A stretch of 64,000 nucleotides of DNA from Buddleja alternifolia (taxonomy: Eukaryota > Streptophyta > Magnoliopsida > Lamiales > Scrophulariaceae), in assembly GCA_019426215.1 (NCBI GenBank), contig CM033396.1, forward strand, positions 30,547,154 through 30,611,153, given 5' to 3'. Of this stretch, positions 12,200 through 23,800 are shown in pieces. Every line of letters starts with the position of its first letter. Positions within the stretch are counted from its first letter, which is position 1. The position numbers and the translations under genes were made by a program. The notes beneath the pieces were generated by a model. It was not told the DNA's origin, made no database searches, and was given only the letters and a program-made list of their open reading frames with translations.

Positions 12200-13041
12200 C
12201 TCCCTCCGTCTCAAAAAGAATGTTCACTATTCCACTTTTGTTTGTCCCAAAAAGATTGTCCCTTAATTTAAAAAGAAAATAATTATTGGCGAAGTGCCTA
12301 TTATGCCCTTGAATTTATATTTAATGTTTTAATCTTAATTCCTTTTATATTTATAAACTCATTAATTTTTATTTTTGTAAAAGAACAAAAAAAACATAAA
12401 TTGCCGTATCATTATGGCAAGTATTTTAGTTTCTTAAAACTCTTTCTAATCATAAATGAATCAGAACACAAACTTTATTTGTCAGAATAATTTAAAAAAA
12501 AATTAATTCAAGAGGAAGGAGATATCTTATATATCTAGTCCGACAAATATAGTTATAATCTTGAGTCATAAAGACTATCTAGCTCCATAAAGGAGGGAAG
12601 AGTCACAACCTGTGGCAGCCTGAACTCGAACTCAAGACCTCTCACATAAAGTGGGAGATGAATACTACTAGACCAACAAGTTTTGAGTAAGAATAATTTA
12701 ATTTAATAGTGCCCATTTATTCACTAAAATAGATGGAGTACGTGTATATTTTTCTTTGCATTTCAACAGAGTCATATTTTGTAATCTTTTCTTAAGTTAA
12801 TTATATATATATATATATATATATCATCCCACACTATATTTCCATGTATATTGTGCTTTAATTTAGAAGCGGTTAATAGGTATGGAATGTCCTTTAGGAA
12901 AGCTTGATTGTAATGTATAAACAATAAATATTTTATTTATTTGCATATGGGAGGGTAATTTGGGATTAAATGCATAAATAATTGATTTTTCTGAATTCCT
13001 ACAAAAAGTCAAAGGGGACATTATTTTTTAGACTGAAGGAG
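12200..13041. mobile_element. Stowaway/mariner-like element with TA target duplication
   Basis: The left end CTCCCTCCGTCTCAAAAAGA and right end (reverse complement CTCCTTCAGTCTAAAAAATA) are terminal inverted repeats of the Tc1/mariner-Stowaway kind, flanked by TA at 12198-12199 and 13042-13043. At 842 bp it is long for a MITE; part of the excess is the SINE inserted at 12496-12689. No transposase frame is seen. Confidence 0.75.
12496..12689 (-). mobile_element. tRNA-derived SINE on the minus strand
   Basis: Read on the minus strand, it has an A-box-like TTGGTCTAGTAGTATTC near its start and a B-box-like TTGAGTTCGAGTTCAGG about 35 nt later, the internal polymerase III promoter of tRNA-related SINEs. 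It ends in a T-run. The direct repeat AGAATAATTTAA flanks it at 12484-12495 and 12690-12701, a 12-bp target duplication. It sits inside the Stowaway-like element and post-dates it. Confidence 0.8.
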
Positions 13042-13576
13042 TAATATTTTTCATCAAAATAATGTTATATACAAACTTCTTGACGTATATATAGACATTT
13101 AATAATTCACATTATCTCTTATAATTACAATGTATTGCTATAGTTATGTTTTTTACGCTCATGTAGATTAGATAATTAAAATATTTTCATTGTTACCTTT
13201 GAATCATTATTATTGTTTAGTCAATATGTGGGCTGCTTGGGTTACATTAGATGTCACAAGTCAAAACATTGGTGAATCATTCCATTTTATTCACTCAACA
13301 TAAGAATTTAATATTGATGTGTATGATATGGGTTTAAGTGCACATTTTATAAAGGTTAGGGGCAAAGTACACATATCTCAAAGTATCTTCAAATCTCCGA
13401 TAAAATATTCCCTTAGATTCTACCTGATCCGATCAACAGGGGGTTAAATACAATACCCATCAAAAGTGAGGGTGTCGGGTTCACATTTTAATAGAGTTGG
13501 GGTGGGAGGGGGGGGGGGGGCAAAGTGCACTTTCCCCCGATTGGTGAGGGGGTGTCTGCATTTCTCTCTTAGTACA

Positions 13577-14577
13577 AACATGGGTTAATGTCATTTTTAA
13601 TCCTTCAACTTTACATTTAGAATCACTTTGATCTCCATCTACTTCCAAATGCGTCGATTGAGTCCCTTAACTCAATAATTTATTTCAATTATGGTCCCTC
13701 CGATCAAATTGGACCGGAATATTGATCATGTGCCACGCACATGTCATATTTTAAGGGTAAAAGTATTGATTCAATTTAAGTATCAATTCAATTTTTGAGC
13801 TCCACTTTAGTCCCTCAACTTTAAAAAAATTGTCACTTTAGTCAATCAACTTTTAAGAAAATAGTTATGACCTCTGTCAGAATTTGACAATCTTAAATAC
13901 AAAAATTTGTCATTATAAAAACTTAAGTTCCATGTTCCATGATCTCTTATTTTATTCAAATATTTGAGCTTCTTTCAAAAATATGATCTAATATTTTATC
14001 TTGTCGGATGTTTTAAATAAGTTGAGCCAGAAACCCTCCTATTCTAAGGTACCAAATAGGAAAGGTCTCTGACCCTTTTTTTGTCTTATTTTTCAGGAAG
14101 AACTCTGCTATTGTGGAATATTATTCAAACTAAATCATATTATTCAAACTAAATCATAGCTACTGCTTAAAATACGAACTACAGTCTCATTAAGATGCCA
14201 ATTTCACACGTGAATAGATTATTATACAATCTACCCCGCACGGTTAGATCATTGCTTAATAGAAATGAATATTTTCATTTTATACCTAAAGAAAGCCTCA
14301 ATCATCAATTTTGAAGGCTTTCTATCCAGGTAAGTTGTTCAATCTGAATCTCGTCTCGTAAACCTGCCATACTTAACCGAAATGTAGATTTCAAACCCGA
14401 TTTGATTCTGCATTCATTCATACCATGATTCAATCGACATTGTAGCGCAAAAATAACTTGTCTTACTTGCCCATCTTCTTGATTACTGAAAAGTGCATCA
14501 AAATAACTTTGTAGACCAAAATACAGCAATCAGTAAAGCATGTGTTCAGAGGATGAACACTACGAAAGAAACATTAG
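13577..14577. other. Intergenic DNA downstream of the Tubby-like gene
   Basis: No supported gene. It includes MITE-like phrases (TTAGTCCCTCAACTTT near 13808) without definable boundaries, and the 3' UTR of the minus-strand gene ending at 14578. Confidence 0.45.
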
Positions 14578-16995
14578 TTATACTGTGCAGCAGAGTTTCG
14601 AATCAACAGAGGCCAAACACATGCAGAATGCTTGGTAACCTGTCAAAGGATATCTGCAACAACAGTTAGCATATATCTTGTTACTACTCTTTATTTCAAA
14701 ATCCATCACAAAAAAGAAATGGAAAATCACATAAACACCCTCCGTGTGAGACTCTAATTATGAAAAACACCCCCGGGATTTGTGAGATTATCATAATATC
14801 CCATTACAGTAAAAGCATATTACAGTTTCACTCTCTTTCAGTAAGAAACAAGCAGATTACAATTTTACCCAAGTTTTAAAAGTTGTCAGGATAAATTGAC
14901 ACAAGTGACTTGGTAATTCGCAGAACTTCAAGGGGTTTGTGGTGATTATACAATTAAATGGTGTGTGCATGTAATTATCCCAAAAAGAAATTATGTGCAT
15001 GTACTCATATACGACCCGCGGGAACAGAAAATACCTGTAATCCATGACATATTTAGACTTCCCCAGCCTTCCCAGTTGAAGAATTGTTTGTTTTCCATTC
15101 CTCTATTAATCCATTGGCATAGACAACTTTTAGTTTCTCGAAACTCATATATATATATGAGAAATAATTTATTCATCTAATGATGGCAACTGTTACACAA
15201 AGTAAAACTTACATCCAAAGTTAATTGGAAGTTCTTAACTGAGCTCTGGATTTTGAGACCTGCCCTTCCTCTGTCTCTGAAATCCAATTCGTATTGTTTC
15301 GACATCTAAATCAACACGATTCAGCAAAAACAATTAAACCATTTAGATTCATTTATATATAAGAATTAAACTGAATTGCTCTCTTGAAAACATTACTTTT
15401 TCACAAAAATGTTACCTTGTTGTAATGAGGAACCTTTGAGAATAGCTGATGAACTCTGTCCTTGTTATCCTCCCATTCTGTGGGTAATCCATTGATGTGT
15501 TGTACCTACACAAGGGATATTCCATGTAATTACTTACAATTACAATACAAAATACGGAACTAAAATATGCATATATAATCACAAAAGTAATTAAACAAAT
15601 TGGAGTACAATTTTGCAGAAACTTGGTCAAGAAAATAACCCATTTTATTTTTCTCAATAAACTTGCTATAAATTGTGACATACAATATATTTATTAAAGA
15701 TCAATAAATTATGATTGCAAGTAATATACACTAAGAAATTTACCTGATTTGTACTCTTTAGCTGCATAGATTGATGCTTCGGTATCCATGCTCTCATGCT
15801 TCTATAATTTCCAGTCCAGGTTGATACAGTAGGCATAAACCTATCAATTTAAGGAACCATAAATCTCAAATTATTCCAAATACCGCAATAAAATTCTCCG
15901 TTTTTAAAGCGAAAGATATAAAACTCACTTCACAGCAGCCAATAATTTGGGGTGTTTGGTCAATGAATGTACACAATGCCCCTGCAACATATCAAAAACT
16001 GTTAAAGAACACATTTTTATTGCACAAAAACAGAGGATTTATTATTATGCTAATTAATTATGTTCACCTGATCCCATATATGGTATTTTGAGCCCATAAT
16101 GTTAGCTGTAACTATCCCAATTAAACTCTCATCAGATAAATTCACAATCCCTTTTGCATTTTGAGCAATTACGAACTGTGATCGTCCTCTACGCCTTCTA
16201 TGATGAGCCACAGCAAGTTTTCGATTTTGCCTCCCATGCCCCTCCTAATGTTATAACCAAAATTTGATCATAAAACAAATAATTCCCATCAAAATCAAAT
16301 TTTTCTTTTGCTGATTATAAAAAATTAAGCTCTTACATTTGTGTAAAGTGTGTATAATGTTCCTCCATCGAACCCATCGGGCGACGTTTCCTTCACTATA
16401 ATACATGTACACCTCCCAACATCCAATGGCAAAGGCCTAAACAACAATGACCTGCAACAATTTCCATTTTAAATAAAAATCACATCTTATTTTTCGAGCA
16501 ATAAATTGATCATCTTTGCACCAACCTATTAGGCAAAGTCGACCAAGATGAAGCCGGTGCAGCTTCTGAATCAGAGTAATCCCAAACATTAACCGAGTTC
16601 GATTTCTCCGAGTCAACCGAGTCCCACATCTTTAACCCGATACTCGAATCGGGCTCGTGTTTTTTTATACACAACTGAAGTGAAGTTGGCTTCAATAAAT
16701 TTTCCTTCATCTCAGACTTCCCAGTACTTGAAAACTCTTTCAGAATTGGCTCATTTTCATCATTAGGCACTGCATTTTCTTTGCCATCGAAGTACAATTT
16801 AATAGGCTTCACATTTGGAGTAGCATTCTCTTTATTATCATTAATAACAGCTAAATTACGGCGTATGTGGGCCCCGAGGGTGGCGCCGCCGCCTTCGCTT
16901 GAGCTGCGGTGGTGGTTCTGGTCAATGAGAGGATTGCGGTACAGGGAGGAGTGTGAACATTGACGTGAAATTGTGATTTTCTTACAACCAGACAT
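14578..16995 (-). CDS. TULP8-like: Tubby-like protein, TULP8 type, no F-box
   Basis: Nine exons on the minus strand: 16995-16526, 16451-16337, 16244-16068, 15981-15929, 15840-15744, 15505-15416, 15305-15213, 15102-15035 and 14653-14578. They join in one frame to 412 aa, all introns GT-AG. The N-terminal 160 residues are polar with no F-box, unlike most plant Tubby-like proteins. The segment SDSEAAPASSWSTLPNR leads into the Tubby domain (about 158-412), shown by RPLPLDVGRCTCIIVKE, YTNEGHGRQNRKLAVAHH, RRRRGRSQFVIAQNAKG and the C-terminal GYQAFCMCLASVDSKLCCTV. Tubby domains bind phosphoinositides through basic residues; a membrane-tethered or nuclear role is inferred. The domain is complete, so the gene looks intact. 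Intron 8 contains a MITE (14721-14981). Confidence 0.92.
14721..14981. mobile_element. 261-bp Mutator-type MITE in the TULP8-like intron 8
   Basis: Inverted ends GGAAAATCACATAAACACCC and (reverse complement) GGGATAATTACATGCACACA. The perfect 10-bp repeat AAAAAGAAAT flanks it at 14711-14720 and 14982-14991. It is a sister copy of the element at 21419-21675 in the neighbouring gene: both share AGTAAAAGCA, TTACAATTTTACCC and AGTTGTCAGGAT. Confidence 0.85.
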
Positions 16996-17987
16996 GGTTT
17001 TTGGAATTGTTTTGGACAGGAATGGAAGTTTTAATTTGATGGGGCTGAAATTTGAAGAAGGTGAAATGTTGGAAAGTGGTAGTGGTGGTTGGAATATGCA
17101 TGCATTTTGTCTAGTGTTTGGTGCTTCCTATTAATGGAAGCAACGGCTATTTGAATTTGAAATTTTGAATTGTAAAGTGTGTGTTTGTGTGTGTGTTTTG
17201 TGGGGTTAGAAGTCGGAACTGTGTGCAATATGGGTGAGTATTCAACGGTATATATAATGCATTTGGTTCTTTTGACTTGTGGGAGTATGTGTAATTTGTG
17301 TTTTTCTTGCCTTTTGTGGGATATTTTGAGTCTTTTTATTCCATTTCATTTTTCGCTATCTACCAACGGTGGTTTCTCAAGTTTTATTTTGTCCCATCAA
17401 GTTTAAAATGCGTTAGGATGATTCCTCAACTTTTATTATCATATCACTTTAGTCTATGAAATCACAAGTCTGATTGAAAATAATTGGCTTTGTTTGTTTC
17501 TATTTTGAAACTATATTTTGGCCAAAATTTTGGTCAAAACTCGTTTGGCTTGTTTTGGCCAAACATTTCTATCAGCTACGTTGCCTATACCACCCTAGAC
17601 CCTTCTTCACTTTTAGCTTACTTTTTTGTATTATAGAAATTTTATATTATTTTTTTCAATCATTAACTAATTATAAACATAACTTTTCAGACAAAAACTT
17701 ACTTGATTTGACTGCTACAGTAACTTTTGTTTTTTTTGAAAATACAATAAAAAACAAAACCAAACACATTTTCTCCAAAGTACACAACTCTGAATAAACT
17801 TTTTCACCAAAATTTTCATCAAAAAAACCCTCCAAAATACAAACATAGCCATTTTTTTTCTTTTCGATTTTGCTCTTGCGTGAGAGAATATTCTGTTAAC
17901 TCCTACATAAATTGTGAGCTCATGGACCATAGGTTAGTTGTTTAAAAAAAAAAAATGGACCATAAATGAGATGATTTTGAAAGTTAA
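16996..17987. other. Upstream region of the Tubby-like gene
   Basis: Probably holds the promoter and 5' UTR of the minus-strand gene starting at 16995. Around 17370-17470 the phrases CTCAAGTTTTATTTTGTCCC and ACTTTAGTCTATGAAA are loosely inverted around 18540-18605, so a larger decayed inverted-repeat element may enclose the Tourist-like MITE at 17988. No other gene is supported. Confidence 0.4.
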
Positions 17988-18516
17988 GGCGTTGTTTGTT
18001 TATGTTTTTGAGATAAAATCCTGAAAATTTCTCGAGAAATGCCTACTACATGGATTCGTGTGAGAATTGATGTGATGTGTGTTGTGTTTGTTTATGTTTT
18101 TAAAAATATGTTGAAATTTGTAAAATATGTCAAATCAATAATAATTGGTTGATGTATGATAAGTTAAATAATTGAGTTAGTTATTTGTGTAATGATTATG
18201 TGAATAAATAAACAATAAAATAAGATAGATAGATAAAGTTAATTTATTATTAATATATTTTGAAATTTGAAATTATTATTAATATATAGTAAAATGTGGA
18301 AAATTGAATAAAAAAGTAATGATTGGAAGAAATGATGTTGATTGATAAATGTGTGAAATGATTAATATAGTGAGTGATAGGTATTTATATGGGGGATTGA
18401 AAAAGTTAAGTTGAAAAAAGTAGAATTTAGATGAGAATGGTTTGTGTTATGAATTTTTAGAATTTTATGATCCAGGATATTGAAAATGGAATTTGAAAAC
18501 ATAAACAAACAAGGCC
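17988..18516. mobile_element. Tourist-like (PIF/Harbinger) MITE
   Basis: The left end GGCGTTGTTTGTTTATGTTTT and right end (reverse complement GGCCTTGTTTGTTTATGTTTT) are near-identical 21-bp terminal inverted repeats. The flanking trinucleotide TAA occurs at 17985-17987 and 18517-18519. A TAA duplication with GGCCTTGTTTG ends is characteristic of Tourist elements. At 529 bp it has no coding capacity. Confidence 0.85.
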
Positions 18517-18860
18517 TAAGGGTCCAACAAAGCATATTTTAGACTTGAAAGGCTAAAGTAAGATGAAATAGAATTTGAGGGACCATCAGTAAAATTTGGG
18601 CTTTATTTTTGAGTTCGCATGGAGAATAGCGGGAAACAAATTCGAAGAGAAAAAAATTTGCTGTGATTGTTCGATAACTGACATGAAATTATGAATTACA
18701 GGAATATGCTTCAAAAGTAGTTGCTGATTGGTAAGAATTAATGCGCACTATGGTGGTGGGATGAGGAAAAGGACATGGGCATGGCCCTCGTCAAATACCG
18801 ACAACTTCAAATTTCTACTCCATTGGCCAAAAGAACATATCATAATTGTGTTTATATTTA

Positions 18861-19560
18861 GGGAGTGATATTCGCCATCCTCTTTTTTATATTCACATTT
18901 TACTTAATTTTATATCTTAATTTTTTTACCAAAATGATCCTTTTTATTTGTTAACCAATACTTGACTTAATTCATTTGATGGCCAAATAACATTTCCATA
19001 TTATTTGGAATTCTATTAAAAACGTGAATAACTGTTTCATTAAAATAATATTAAAGAAAACCTTTTAAAATATATAGTTTTAAATTTTTTAACAACTTGA
19101 AAACGATACCATCCAAGCCGTTTTCATCTCTTTCTTTTTATTATTTTTCTTTTGAAAAGTTCATGAAAGAGACGCCTTTTTGATGAATTTTGTTTTGTTT
19201 TTCAGAATTTGTTAAAAACACCGTTTTATTTGCAATACATCATTTTCATGAATTTTCTAAAACAAAAAATAATAATAAAAAGAAAGTGGTGAAATCAGCT
19301 TAAATGGTGTCATCTTCAAGTTGTTAAAATTATTTAATTAAATTTATAATCTTTTCAAAACTTTTCTTTATTATTTTAATAAAAAAGCCATTCATGTTTT
19401 TAATACTAGAATTCTAAATAAGAATAGAAAGGCTTATTTGTCCATCAAATAAACTAGTCAAGTATTATTTAGTAAATGAAAGGGTATAGTGGTAAAAAAA
19501 CAAAAATACAAAACTAGGTAGAGTGTAATGATAAAAAAGAAAAGTGCGAATGTCAATCCC
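18861..19560. mobile_element. 700-bp fold-back element
   Basis: The left end GGGAGTGATATTCGCCAT and right end (reverse complement GGGATTGACATTCGCACT) begin arms that stay complementary over several hundred bases with small mismatches. For example, AATACTTGACTTAATTCATTTGATGG pairs with CCATCAAATAAACTAGTCAAGTATT in part. Flanks TTATATTTA (18852-18860) and TTATATTAT (19562-19570) suggest a 9-bp duplication of Mutator type with two mismatches. Confidence 0.65.
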
Positions 19561-19569
19561 GTTATATTA

Positions 19570-20845
19570 TATATACATATATATAGCTATAATTTTATGC
19601 CTGCAAAAACGTAATTCTCGTCTTATTACTCCCCAAATTTAAACTCTCAACTCAACTGTCGTTTGTTTAAACAAAAATTGATGTTTGTGAAAAAATACGT
19701 ATTTATACTTTCAATAAGTCATGTATCTGGGTGAACAGTTTGGACGAGATTAGAGGTTTTAAGACTCAAATTCAGAGAAGAATCTCGCGAACAATTTCTC
19801 TCCAATTTAGTCTCGAATAGTCACACTCCAAATATAGAATACAACGAAACAGTGTATACATATGATCTTCTCGAGCATGCCACAAGAACAGAACAAGAAC
19901 CCAAGTGGTATTCAGGGGTGTGAAATTCAAACCATGTTGTCTTCAACGTGTGATATATCATATATGTATTTGTGTATATGTGTGTGTATATATCATATCC
20001 CCTTCGCGAACATCAATTTATGTCAAAACAAAGTCACTGCAATAAAAAAGCTACATGACCAAATAAAATATGCGAATGAGACTAAAACAAAACTAAGGCT
20101 ATATTGCGAGATCGAATTGAAAATTAATCAACTGAGTATTGAAATTTGGCATGCATCACCTTTCTGTATGTCGATTGTCTTTGTCAACCAGTAAAAACCA
20201 AATGCAATGTCTATTTTTCACTCAAATTTTTCTACGTTCTCAATTTTCTCTATCTCCATTTTCAATGGCATATACTTGCTATAACATATTACATTTAATG
20301 ATACTAGTATATAAATGGTATAAATAATATATATGTATAAATTATAATAATTTAGTATATGATATGATAAACATTTGGCAATTGGCTTCCTCTTTCAGCT
20401 CTGGCATAACGAGAATTGCTCTGGCATTATCACCAACATTTCCAAATCATAGCCAATGTATACATATCTGCATCTATTATATGACTGTATGTTTCAGAAA
20501 ATAAATCTCACAAATACCTTTTCTCCATTCCGTTCAATTTGGTCAGTGTATTAATGAATTCGCCTGAAAATTTCCATTGTTTTTCCTGAACTATACACTG
20601 TCACAGAAGTTACCTGGTATGATATGACAGAAACATGATAATGCTGCAGCTTCTTCCCAACCACAGAGTGAAGACACAAATAAACCAGCAGCAAAATTCT
20701 CTTCCCTTATTACTTCAACTGAGTCAGTCTCAACATATATCCCATAACTTCCGAGCTATCGAGCCCAATGATCTCCCAAAAAGGACAAAAATGCCCTCCA
20801 CCACAGCAGAGAAAATTCCATCAACTTTTCATCCCATTCCACTTT
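19570..20845. other. Intergenic DNA, 3' side of the polygalacturonase-like gene
   Basis: No supported coding exon. It should contain the 3' UTR of the minus-strand gene ending at 20846. Short open frames here show no motifs. Confidence 0.5.
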
Positions 20846-23800
20846 TCAAGTATCATAATCTATATCCGTACTGTTCTGAGACGTTGACTGCCTAATAAGA
20901 CGCCCTTCTTCATCATACACATCAAGATTATCACACGGTGTGGGAAATATCTTTCCAATCACACGCCCTTGAACAAACGAACATTGAAAAATTCGCTTTT
21001 TCTTATATGTTATACCGACTAACATATTTTTGAAAGTGACATTTCTGATGGGGATCTCTTGGCTACCGTATATACGAACTGGAATACGAATTCCATGTCC
21101 ACGAATCCCATCAAAGTCTATGTCTTCAATTATTGGAAGGGCATGTGGATTATAGCCTTCGTCGGGGTGCTCATTGTAATCAGTTTTCATCACGATACCC
21201 ACCCTCACGTTTTCTAGTGTTAGGTTTTTATATGTTATTTGTCGAACATACCCGCCCCTACCGGCACTTGTCTTGATTCTAATACCTCTTTTTGAGTTCC
21301 AAACAAGGAGATTCTCTACTCTTACTTTTGAGACTCCACCAGACATTTCACTGCCAATTGATACTCCTGCACTGTTTTAACATCATCAAAATTGAAAAGT
21401 GTCACCAAAAAGAATATAGGGTAAATTACATAGACACCCCCTGCATGAGACCTAATTACGGAAAAAAAAAGGACAATCTTTTAGAAATTACCATATCTTT
21501 CCTTGTCAGTAAAAGCAAATTACAATTTCAACCCGTGTCAGTAGATGCAGATAACAATTTTACCCCCTATTTTTTCAAGTTGTCAGGATCTGATATGGGT
21601 ATTTTGGTAGTTGCAAAATCTCAGGTAGCTCGCGGTCATTACCCGGTAATTGAGGGGTGTGCATGTAACTATCCCAAGAAAATACAATTAACTAGCAAGA
21701 GTAACAAGTAATAATTCTGGCAAATGCTTCCTATTACTAATGTTATTTGCAATATAACTAATACACACACAGCAAAGGATGAGTGCGAGCACACATGCAA
21801 TACACCACATAAAAACTCTCACCTTATCGTCGAGCGCACAATGACATTACGTATCAGAATGTTGGTAGAAGGGCGCGCATAAGCAATTCCATATTGATCC
21901 CATCCACTTTTGATTGCAATTGCATCATCACCAACACTTATGTAGCAATCCTCTATCAACATATTCTCACAAGAATCTGCAGTGACCACAAGATATAAGT
22001 CCATTTACTCAAGTGATGTGAAATGCTCCTCTCATTGCATCGTCAAAACAAAATTGCGGAATTCTTTTTTGACGTGTGTATAAAAGTATTTTAGTAATAA
22101 TTTCCTCATATCTTACAGGGCTTGAATTTCTTCCTTGCAGCAACACTCAGACCGATATCATGAAAAATATACTTATCAGTTCAGCAGCCACACGCTGCTC
22201 ACTAGTATAATCTACTCACATAAGGACAATATATACTAAATTTATTTTTGGTGTAAAGGGAGGCACTAAGATTCCATAATGCTTCAAGTAGAATGCTCTG
22301 GTGCAAACAAAAGATATTAAACTCTGACAACATATTGCTTCCTTGACTATTTTGATATTTTGACAACAAATTATGATATTATACAACTATGAACCTCATT
22401 TGGATTAACAAGATATTGAACATCTTCATCCAGAGAATCCCATTTACAAACTCTATATAAACATTGATGCAAGTTATTAACCACTGAGTTACTTCATGAT
22501 CAGACTGTTGGATCAGGATCCATTTAACATGAGTACAAAGAACAGCAACATGACTCGTGTCTCCTGTACTTAAAACATGGTAATCTCACGTAATGATATA
22601 CATTATCACGGGAGATAACAGTTACATGACTCGTGCTACCTTACCAAGAAAAATTGATCAATTTTTCAGTAATTCAAACTCACCTGGATCTATTCCATCA
22701 GTATTCGGAGCATCAGATAGCGGAGCCAAAATGGTTACATTTCTGATAGTAATATTCTGACAGTCATAAGGATGAAGAGTCCAGAATGGCGAATCACGCA
22801 GAGTTACATCAGAAATCTGAATGTCTCTTGACCACATAAGCTGCACAAGTGGACCCCTAGTGTGGTTCAAAAGCTTGTTACGATACTTAGTCCACCATGT
22901 CTGGCCTTGTCCATTGATGGTACCATTATGTCCTGTTCAGTGGTTAACCAAACTATGAAACACATCTTAATTTATATGCCAAAAGAAAATTCATCTGGAA
23001 AATTATCACCAATCTTGAAGGAAACCCATGCAAATATTCTCACCTGTTATTACAACATCTCTCAGATTTTGACCATGGATCAAACTTCCATACCGTGGCC
23101 CAGCCCGTTCTCTTCCATATCCATAAGATGGTAAAGGAGGCATCAGTGGCCAATGATTTTCATCCTGTCTCATTCAATCAGAAAAAAGGTTTTCATATTA
23201 GATGTTTTTTCTCTTTGTTTCTCCAACTGCTGTTTCTTTCTGTTTCACGTGAGATGGCTAAGGACTTGGGCGATAAGGGAGGTCAAAGAGAAAAAAAACA
23301 AATTGTTATTTGAATTCACCAGTTTCCCTACATACAATCTGACATAGATTATCGTTCCCCGTAATACTAATCATGCAGTGATACAAATATTGCAGATTAT
23401 TGTGGGTTTGAACAAAAGCAAGAATTGGCCTCAGCCCTCAGCAAAGTTATTCCAAAAGACTCCAAAAAAAGAAGCATATAAGTTACTTCCATTGTTCTTC
23501 ATATGAAAGAAGTCCATAATAAATGAGGTATTTACATATCAAGTGAACACTGTTTAAGCAATGAAAAACCTATCAAGAAAGAGTTTGGAAAGATTCTTCA
23601 GGTCAGATAAACGTTTAAAGCACATGAGCTAATCCCATTTCTAGAAAATTATAAACCCAAGGGTGGGATCAGTTATCCTAGGATGAGCACCCTACTTCTT
23701 GAAACTTAGGTGTTTTGTATAATTGACTCCTTACTTAGCTATCTGAAGACAAAAAACAGAGTAGTTTCACGACTTCAACCGTAACCAGGTTTCTATTCGA

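Larger units (their letters stand above)
11915..13576. mobile_element. Long-inverted-repeat element, outermost layer of a nest
   Basis: The left end (AAATGCAAACACCCCCTCAG near 11924) and right end (TGAGGGGGTGTCTGCATTT near 13545-13563) are inverted repeats. They continue inward through related blocks such as AGTGCACTTTCCCCC and CTCCGATGAAAT/CTCCGATAAAAT. It contains the Stowaway-like element at 12200. The run GGGAGGGGGGGGGGGGGC near 13505 lies in the right arm. I found no clear TSD, so ends are approximate and class is unassigned. Confidence 0.55.

Noticed and set aside
12496..12689. A functional tRNA gene
   Set aside because: A and B boxes are present, but there is no cloverleaf with anticodon; the T-run tail and TSD mark a SINE. 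The same reasoning applies at 26145 and 26460.
13505..13521. G-run as a G-quadruplex regulatory site
   Set aside because: It is a homopolymer expansion within one inverted-repeat arm; there is no gene for it to regulate nearby, so no function is claimed.
14305..14529. Minus-strand 74-codon frame after the Tubby-like gene
   Set aside because: I first tried it as the last Tubby exon, but the true C-terminus (LCCTV-stop) is encoded at 14653-14578. This frame has no Tubby motif and lies in the 3' flank.
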